Assembly (NCBI RefSeq): GCF_900188485.1
Contig: NZ_FZPH01000017.1
Span: 113,712 to 177,711, forward strand
Origin: Asanoa hainanensis
GTDB taxonomy: Bacteria > Actinomycetota > Actinomycetes > Mycobacteriales > Micromonosporaceae
Length of the DNA: 64,000 nt
Reading direction: 5' to 3'
A program made the translations under genes and the position numbers. A model generated the notes under the pieces. The model had not been told where the DNA came from. It saw only the letters and a program-made list of their open reading frames with translations, and did not search any database. Position 1 is the stretch's first letter; each line of letters opens with the position of its first letter. Shown here one piece after another: positions 59,079 through 64,000 of this stretch.

Positions 59079-59501
59079 CTACTCGCAGAAGACGCGGACT
59101 TTCGCGTCGGGCTGGTCGACCTCCACCGTCACCTCGTCGAGGTGCTCGATCAGCTCCTCCAACTGTTCGGGCTTGAGCTGCGTCAGGTCGAACGGCACGC
59201 CTGACTTGTTGAGCTCGACGGTGGCCTGGCTCAGGGCCTGCGGAGGGATCAGGGCCGCCAGCTTCACGCCGGCGCGGAGCAGTTGCAGCGGCACCCGCAC
59301 GTTGACCCGCGCCTGTTCGCCGCCCTCGACCGCGTCGACCTGCACCCGCAGGTATTTCGCCTTGGCCTTCGGGCGGGGTTCGGCGCCCGGCGCGGCCGTT
59401 GGCTGGCCCCGTTCGAGTGCCGCGATGAGCTGTTCCGCCTCGACCGCCGTGATCTTTCCCTCGGCCAGCAGGTCGAGGATGTCCTTGCGCTGTTCGTTCA
59501 T
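59079..59501 (-). CDS. SHOCT-like/DUF2089-associated protein
   Basis: 140 residues from MNEQRKDILDLLAEGKITAVEAEQLIAALERG, a short helical domain resembling SHOCT. A linker with RPKAKAK and a beta/alpha C-terminal part (KYLRVQV, VNVRVPLQLLRAG, ATVELNKSGVPFDLTQLKPEQLEELIEHLDEV) follow. Third gene of the DUF2089 operon; such trios are common in actinobacteria and firmicutes, perhaps for membrane stress. Confidence 0.75.
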   Translation of the reverse strand: MNEQRKDILDLLAEGKITAVEAEQLIAALERGQPTAAPGAEPRPKAKAKYLRVQVDAVEGGEQARVNVRVPLQLLRAGVKLAALIPPQALSQATVELNKSGVPFDLTQLKPEQLEELIEHLDEVTVEVDQPDAKVRVFCE

Positions 59502-59523
59502 CGGGACCTTCCTGTCGTACGGA

Positions 59524-59781
59524 CTATCGGATGGCGACGAGCACGGCGGTGCGGCCGTGCGCGACGTCGATCTGGGTGCCACGCAGCGCGGAGAAGACGC
59601 GCCACCCGCCGGCCAGCGCCGTCAGCACGTTGACGCGGTAGACGACGGCGGCCACCAACGCCAATCCGGCGGCCAGGACCAGCACCGGCAACAGCACCAG
59701 CGCGATCGGGAGCACCGGAACCCAGAGCCGGACGGGGCGACCGGCCGGGCGCTCGACCCGGACGGTGACCAACTGTGGCAT
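59524..59781 (-). CDS. Small membrane protein of the DUF2089 operon
   Basis: 85 residues from ATG at 59781, sharing a base with the DUF2089 stop (TGATG). A short basic beta start (PQLVTVRVERPAGRPVRLWVP), two hydrophobic helices (LPIALVLLPVLVLAAGLALVAAVVY and part of the following), and a cytoplasmic tail. Middle gene of three. Confidence 0.7.
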   Translation of the reverse strand: MPQLVTVRVERPAGRPVRLWVPVLPIALVLLPVLVLAAGLALVAAVVYRVNVLTALAGGWRVFSALRGTQIDVAHGRTAVLVAIR

Positions 59782-60158
59782 CACGCGCGACCCTCCAATT
59801 CGGACAATGCCTGCTGCGCGGTGAGCTCGCCGCGGCGCAGCCGGTCGATGACGTCGGTGCGCGACGGCGCCGGGTCGGTCTCGACGAAGTCGAGCACCTG
59901 GGCGATCCGGTTGAGCCGCGACTTGATCGTCGGGTAGCTGACCCCGAAGATCCGCTCCATCTCCTTGATGGAGCCGTGGCAGCGCACGAACGCCGTGACG
60001 AAGACCTGGTCCTCGACCCCGAGTTGAGCCAGCTGCGGCGGCTCGAACTCGCCCTCGATCGCCACGCCGTTGCCCGCCAGGCGCACCCGCTCGACGACGA
60101 ACGGCTGGCCCCGGGTCAGGTTCGTGAGCTCCTGCCAGTCCAGCGGCTGATCTGTCAT
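59781..60158 (-). CDS. DUF2089 family protein
   Basis: 125 residues: LTRGQPFVVERVRLAGNGVAIEGEFEPPQLAQLG, then VFVTAFVRCHGSIKEMERIFGVSYPTIKSRLNRIAQVL, an HTH-like segment, and a SHOCT-like end (DVIDRLRRGELTAQQALSELEG). Probably a transcription factor for its operon. The upstream gap is unusually AT-rich and holds inverted repeats. Confidence 0.85.
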   Translation of the reverse strand: MTDQPLDWQELTNLTRGQPFVVERVRLAGNGVAIEGEFEPPQLAQLGVEDQVFVTAFVRCHGSIKEMERIFGVSYPTIKSRLNRIAQVLDFVETDPAPSRTDVIDRLRRGELTAQQALSELEGRA

Positions 60159-60213
60159 ATCTAAAGTTGTACGCGCCTGATTCTAAACTTTCAAGATGTC
60201 GATCTTAATTTTG
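60159..60213 (-). promoter_or_regulatory. AT-rich promoter region with inverted repeats
   Basis: An AT-rich island in very GC-rich DNA. AAAGTT and AACTTT are inverted about 17 bases apart, and CTTAA-TTTTG-TTAAG (60204-60218) reaches into the stop of the sigma gene. Likely the promoter and operator of the DUF2089 operon; the second repeat could serve as a weak terminator for the sigma gene. Confidence 0.5.
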
Positions 60214-61446
60214 TTAAGGTCGGGCCAGTTGGTCGCGGCGGCGGGTCAGGTACGCGGTCTCGGCGGTGTTGCCCGCCAGCGCGATGGCCTGGTCGTACGC
60301 GGCGCGCGCGGCGGGGCTCCGGCCCAACCGGCGTAGCAGGTCGGCGCGGGTCGCGTGGTACGCGTGATAGCCCGCCAACCGGTCCTCCAGCCGCTCGACG
60401 GCCGCCAGCGCCACGTCCGGACCGTCGAGCTCGGCGACCGCGATGGCCCGGTTGAGCGCCACGATCGGCGACGGGTCGAGGCGGGCGAGCTGGTCGTAGA
60501 GGGCGACGACCTGCGACCAGTCGGTGTCGCGGATGTCGCGGGCGTGGGTGTGCACGGCGTTGATCGCCGCGAGGAGCTGGTAGCGGCCCGGTGGCACCCC
60601 GGTCGCGATGCGCTCGCGCACGAGTCGATGACCCTCGGCGACCAGCGTGGTGTCCCACGCGCCGCGGTCCTGCTCGTCGAGCGTGACCAGCTCCCCGGCG
60701 GCCGAGACGCGGGCGGTGCGGCGGGCCTCGGTGAGCAGCATCAGCGCCAGCAGCCCGGCCACCTCACCGTCGTCCGGCAGCAGCGCCCGGATCAGCCGGG
60801 TGAGCCGGATCGCCTCGGCGGTCAGGTCGTGGCGCACGGGATCGGTGCCCGGACCGGTCGCCAGGTAGCCCTCGTTGAAGACGAGGAAGAGCACGGCAAG
60901 TACGCCGGAGACGCGCGACGGGAGATCCTCGGCCGACGGCACCCGGTACGGGATGCGGGCCGCCTTGATCTTGTCCTTAGCGCGGGTGATCCGCCGTCCC
61001 ATCGCGGGCTCCTGCACCAGGAAGGCGCGGGCGATCTCGGCGACGGTCAGGCCGCCCACCATGCGCAGCGTCAACGCCACGCGGGTCTCCATGGCGAGCG
61101 CCGGGTGGCAGCAGGTGAAGATCAGTCGGAGGCGCTCGTCGTCGATGACACCGAGGGGCTCGGGCGGGTCGTCGTCGTACAACAGCTGAGCCTCCTTCTG
61201 TTTGTCGTCGCGTTTGCTCTCCCGCCGGATCCGGTCGATGGCCTTGCGATTGGCGGTGGTGGTCAGCCAGGCACCGGGATTCGGGGGTACGCCGTCGGTC
61301 GGCCACCGCTCGACCGCGGTCGCGAACGCCTCGGCGGCGGCCTCCTCCGCGATGTCGAGGTCGCCGAACCGGCGGGTCAGTGCGGCGACCACCCGCGCCC
61401 ACTCCCCCCGATGGGCCCGGGTGACCGCCGCGTCGACGTCGCTCAC
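60214..61446 (-). CDS. ECF42-type sigma factor with C-terminal TPR-like domain
   Basis: 410 residues from GTG at 61446, overlapping the DGPF gene stop by GTGA. Region 2 (VVAALTRRFGDLDIAEEAAAEAFATAVERWP, AWLTTTANRKAIDRIRRE), region 4 (TRVALTLRMVGGLTVAEIARAFLV, MGRRITRAKDKIKAA), then a long helical domain (~185-410) with FNEGYLATGPGTDPVR. This DUF6596/TPR plan and the adjacent DGPF gene define the ECF42 group. Confidence 0.9.
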   Translation of the reverse strand: MSDVDAAVTRAHRGEWARVVAALTRRFGDLDIAEEAAAEAFATAVERWPTDGVPPNPGAWLTTTANRKAIDRIRRESKRDDKQKEAQLLYDDDPPEPLGVIDDERLRLIFTCCHPALAMETRVALTLRMVGGLTVAEIARAFLVQEPAMGRRITRAKDKIKAARIPYRVPSAEDLPSRVSGVLAVLFLVFNEGYLATGPGTDPVRHDLTAEAIRLTRLIRALLPDDGEVAGLLALMLLTEARRTARVSAAGELVTLDEQDRGAWDTTLVAEGHRLVRERIATGVPPGRYQLLAAINAVHTHARDIRDTDWSQVVALYDQLARLDPSPIVALNRAIAVAELDGPDVALAAVERLEDRLAGYHAYHATRADLLRRLGRSPAARAAYDQAIALAGNTAETAYLTRRRDQLARP

Positions 61447-61766
61447 AGGAACGGCCGCACCTCGACCTTGCGGTTGCACGCCTTCGAGCCCTCGGCGGCC
61501 AGTTTGAGCGCGACGTCCAGGTCCTCGGCCTCGACGATCCAGAAGCCGGCGAGGTATTCCTTGGACTCCAGGAACGGGCCGTCGGTGAACAGCGCGTCCC
61601 CGCCGCGGTTGTCGATGACGGTCGCCGTCGTGGGCCCGCCGAGGCCGCCGGCGAAGACCCAGTGGCCGTCGGCCACGAGCTTGTCGTTGAACACGTCGAT
61701 CGCGGCCATCTCGTCGTCGGTGGCCAGCGTCGCCGCATCGTGGATCACAGAGAACAGGTACTGCAT
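61443..61766 (-). CDS. YCII-related (DGPF) protein
   Basis: 107 residues, dimeric ferredoxin-like fold. FTDGPFLESKEYLAGFWIVEAEDLDVAL is the defining DGPF motif, with MQYLFSVIHDAATLATDDEMAAIDVF at the start. Such proteins lie beside ECF42 sigma factors and may form part of their signalling. Overlaps the sigma start. Confidence 0.9.
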   Translation of the reverse strand: MQYLFSVIHDAATLATDDEMAAIDVFNDKLVADGHWVFAGGLGGPTTATVIDNRGGDALFTDGPFLESKEYLAGFWIVEAEDLDVALKLAAEGSKACNRKVEVRPFL

Positions 61767-61866
61767 CTCGGCTCATCTCCCGTTCGCGGTGGTGCCCCTC
61801 GTGGGCGACCGCTCACCCCTGCCACGAACGCGGCCGCCCCGATCCGACACCACCACGGGAGATCTT

Positions 61867-62127
61867 TCAACCCTCGCGGAGGATCAGGAGCGTTTCGGGG
61901 CGCACGCCGTCGTGCTTCATCGCGGCCGCCGCCTCGGGGGACGACATGAACGCCTGGAACGCGGCCAGGTCCGGGATCTCGGCGATCAGGCCGATCCGGT
62001 TGGAGCCGGCCGGGTCCACGAACTCGCGGACCTTGACGCCTATCGTTCCGAACGCTTCCTTGCGCTTGGGCGAAGCCATCCATGCGTCGACGTCGTCGAC
62101 CTCGTGCGTGATCAGGTACGTGGCCAC
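61867..62127 (-). CDS. Small ferredoxin-like (ABM/DUF3764-like) protein
   Basis: 86 residues from GTG at 62127, with AAGGAG six bases upstream. MATYLITHEVDDVDAWMASPKRKEAF and IGLIAEIPDLAAFQAFMSSPEAAAAMKHDG show the alpha/beta dimer fold of ABM-like proteins. Function unknown. Divergent from the LysR gene. Confidence 0.65.
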   Translation of the reverse strand: MATYLITHEVDDVDAWMASPKRKEAFGTIGVKVREFVDPAGSNRIGLIAEIPDLAAFQAFMSSPEAAAAMKHDGVRPETLLILREG

Positions 62128-62233
62128 TGCCAACTCCTTCAGGTCGGTCAGGGCCAGCCTATCGCCGCGAATGTGGGCAATTCGGCATTCGTGGGCCGTG
62201 TCCGGACTCGGCTGTGATCGGTACCGTTGCGGT

Positions 62234-63040
62234 ATGGATCGACCGGAGGTCCGGGACCTCGTCTACTTCGTCGCCGTCGCCGAGCAGCGGCATTTCGGCC
62301 GCGCGGCCGAGCAGTTGGGCATGGCGCAGCCGCCGCTGTCCCGGGCGATCAGCCGGCTCGAGCGCCGGTTGCGCGCGCCGCTCTTCGAGCGCACCAGCCG
62401 GCGGGTCGACCTCACCCCGGCCGGGAAGGTGTTCCTGCGGGAGAGCCGCAAGATCCTTGCCGATGTCGACGACGCGGTACGGCGTACGCAGCGCGCGGCC
62501 CGGCCGGAACGGTTGGTGCTCGCCGCCCCGGCCGGCACCGGCGCACGCCTGCTCGGCCGGATGCTGGACGCCTACCGGGACGGCCCCGGCTCGGTGCCGG
62601 TCGAGGTGCACTTCACCACCGACACCGGTGCCGCCGTGCGCGCCGGCACCGCCGACGCGGCGTTCATGTGCAGCAGCGAGGACTTCGACGGGTTGGACGC
62701 GGTCGACCTCGCCGAGGAGACCCAGGTGGCGCTCGTCCCGGCCGACCACCCGCTCGCCGCGTACGACAAGCTCATCCTCGCCGACCTCGAGGGCGACCGG
62801 CTGTTCCAGCCGCAACCACCCGGGCTCGCCCTGGACGAGCTGGTCGACCGGATCGCACTCGGCGAGCTCGTGGTCCTGTCCGGGGCGAGCGTGACCGACC
62901 GGCTGGGCTCGTCCGTCGTCGCCGTGCCGGTGGTCGACGTGCCGGCCCGGCAGATCGTCATGGCCTGGCCGCAGACCACCGGCTCGGCCGAACGCGACCG
63001 GCTCGTCCGCACCGCCGTCGCGGTGGCTAGATCTGGTTGA
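62234..63040 (+). CDS. LysR-family regulator
   Basis: 268 residues, slightly short for the family. HTH in residues 1-62: LVYFVAVAEQRHFGRAAEQLGMAQPPLSRAISRLERRLRAPLFERTSRRVDLTPAG. A ligand-binding domain follows. Its 3' end overlaps the convergent truncated SDR gene by 14 bases, so their 3' mRNA parts can pair. Target unknown; the gene at 61867 is the divergent candidate. Confidence 0.9.
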   Translation: MDRPEVRDLVYFVAVAEQRHFGRAAEQLGMAQPPLSRAISRLERRLRAPLFERTSRRVDLTPAGKVFLRESRKILADVDDAVRRTQRAARPERLVLAAPAGTGARLLGRMLDAYRDGPGSVPVEVHFTTDTGAAVRAGTADAAFMCSSEDFDGLDAVDLAEETQVALVPADHPLAAYDKLILADLEGDRLFQPQPPGLALDELVDRIALGELVVLSGASVTDRLGSSVVAVPVVDVPARQIVMAWPQTTGSAERDRLVRTAVAVARSG

Positions 63041-63662
63041 CGCCGCCGTCGACCGACAGCTCGGACCCGGTCATGAAGCTGCTCTGGTCCGAGGCCAGGA
63101 ACAGGGCCACCGCGGCCTGCTCGGCCACCTGGGCGTTGCGCCCGAGCGGCACCATCGTGGCCAGCATCGCGAGGAACTCGTCCGGGTTGATTCCGGCAGG
63201 CGCGTTGCCCCGCACCAGCGACGTGTCGGTGACGCCCGGCGCGATCGCGTTGACCCGGATGCCACGGTCCTTCAGCTCGTTGGCCCAGCTGCGGGTCAAC
63301 GACCGGACGCCGGCCTTGGCGGCCGAGTAGAGCCCGACGCCGGCGGCACCCCGGCTGGCGGTGGTCGACGTGCAGAGGATGACCGAGGCCTTGTCGTTGA
63401 GCAGCGGCAACGCCTTCTGCACGGTGAACAGCGCGCTGCGCAGGTTGAGGTCGGTGGTGTGCGCGAAGTCCTCCGCGGTCACCACGGCCAACGGAGCCAT
63501 CGGCGCCCCGCCCGCGTTGGCGAACAGCACGTCGATCCGCCGCCCGTCGGCCGCGACGGTGTCGAAGAGCCGATCGAGGTCGGCCAGGTCCTTCACGTCG
63601 CCCTGCACGCCACTGGCCCGGTGCGCCCCGATCCGCACGACGGCCTCGTCGAGCTCGGCCTT
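63027..63662 (-). pseudogene. SDR-family oxidoreductase gene truncated by an insertion sequence
   Basis: The frame is open from the IS boundary at about 63662 to the stop at 63027. Missing is the first ~40 residues, including the TGxxxGIG cofactor loop. Retained are FANAGG, the catalytic Ser of LCTSTTASRG, YSAAK (Tyr and Lys) and RVNAIAPGVTDT, then the C-terminal LSVDGG. The original gene was probably a 3-oxoacyl-ACP-reductase-like SDR. Without the cofactor site the remnant is not functional. Confidence 0.85.
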
Positions 63663-64000
63663 AGACCGCGTCTCATTTGGGGTTGTTGTAGTCCAACATC
63701 ATTCGTTGTACGAGCGTGAGTGATGTGGAGAAGTACTGCCCGGAGTCGTTGTGGCATCTGGTGCAGCCGCTGCTGCCCGAGCACCCGCAAAGGCATCAGG
63801 GTGGCGGGCGGCGGCGGATCGATGATCGGGTTGCGGTAGCGGCGATCGCGTACGTGTTGCAGACCGGCTGCGCGTGGGACGCGTTGCCGGAGTCGTTCCC
63901 GATCTCCCGGGCGACCGCGCATCGCCGGTTCACCGAATGGGTCGAGCAAGGCGTCATGCAGGCGCTGCATCAAGCTGTGCTGGACGTCCTCGGCGTCGCC
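63663..64000 (+). mobile_element. IS5-family insertion sequence, left end
   Basis: The element begins at about 63663 inside the SDR gene, at a sequence starting AGACCGCGTCTC, and carries a transposase gene reading rightwards. The right end and the target duplication lie beyond the window, so neither the terminal repeats nor completeness can be checked here. Confidence 0.75.
63716..64000 (+). CDS. IS5-family transposase, N-terminal part
   Basis: 95 codons from GTG at 63716, running off the window. SLWHLVQPLLPEHPQRHQGGG, IAYVLQTGCAWDALPESF and ATAHRRFTEWVEQGVMQALH are the typical IS5/IS427-group DUF4096 helix-turn-helix start. In related elements the transposase is made by frameshifting between two frames; that part is not in view. 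Confidence 0.88.
   Translation, partial: MSDVEKYCPESLWHLVQPLLPEHPQRHQGGGRRRIDDRVAVAAIAYVLQTGCAWDALPESFPISRATAHRRFTEWVEQGVMQALHQAVLDVLGVA

Overview
The window is very GC-rich DNA from a filamentous-actinomycete type of genome. Supporting signs are the frequent GTG starts, codons ending in G or C, two SARP/AfsR-type regulators, many ECF sigma/anti-sigma pairs, a CebR-type cellulose operator and a long list of secreted proteins. The style would fit Micromonosporaceae, but that placement is an inference. No rRNA, tRNA or CRISPR array was seen. Gene density is high, and no gene-free stretch exceeds about 300 bases.

Layout. 0-4.8 kb: a metallopeptidase-like gene cut by the window edge, a secreted partner, and an opposing four-gene set of secreted or membrane proteins of unknown role. 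4.8-10.5 kb: a SARP regulator, a DUF2007 protein and a GH9 cellulase under a perfect CebR-type operator. 10.5-15.4 kb: the most interesting region, a compact RiPP-like cluster with a P450, an unlisted 45-residue precursor candidate, a YcaO cyclodehydratase-family enzyme overlapping a TfuA-like partner, and an opposing MFS exporter. YcaO-TfuA pairs are known to install backbone thioamides. 15.5-18.4 kb: a SUKH-3 immunity-like gene, a membrane protein, a VOC protein and the remains of a sigma/anti-sigma pair. 18.4-25.9 kb: metabolic genes including beta-carbonic anhydrase, SsuD, RidA, a quinone-reductase-like enzyme, and two related flavoprotein oxidoreductases around a TetR gene.

25.9-34.5 kb: an export and envelope block. 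One operon carries two HlyD/RND-type adaptors, a MacB-type ABC ATPase and permease and a small anchored protein. Beside it lie a FPSGRP-repeat lipoprotein and the conserved trio CotH, DUF4956 and VTC domain. Several of these proteins share Gly/Pro/Phe-rich tails. 34.6-41 kb: small hypotheticals, a decayed ECF sigma gene followed by an intact Asp-box repeat membrane protein, a DUF4097-like protein, a DUF559-type nuclease-like protein, and an HTH/membrane-protein pair behind a large inverted repeat. 41-45.5 kb: a second SARP regulator, a secreted protein and a leucine-rich protein.

45.5-53 kb: an ECF sigma factor heads a tightly overlapped operon ending in a fused polysaccharide deacetylase-glycosyltransferase, which looks like a dedicated surface-polysaccharide system. 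Next come an L,D-transpeptidase-like protein, a macrodomain protein and another sigma/anti-sigma pair. 53-64 kb: mixed small enzymes and regulators, namely a cupin, an Asp/Asn hydroxylase-like protein, an esterase, a hemerythrin, a MerR-controlled MFS pump with a textbook MerR promoter, a DUF2089 operon, an ECF42-type sigma factor with its DGPF partner, a LysR regulator, and an SDR gene truncated by an IS5-family element that runs off the window end.
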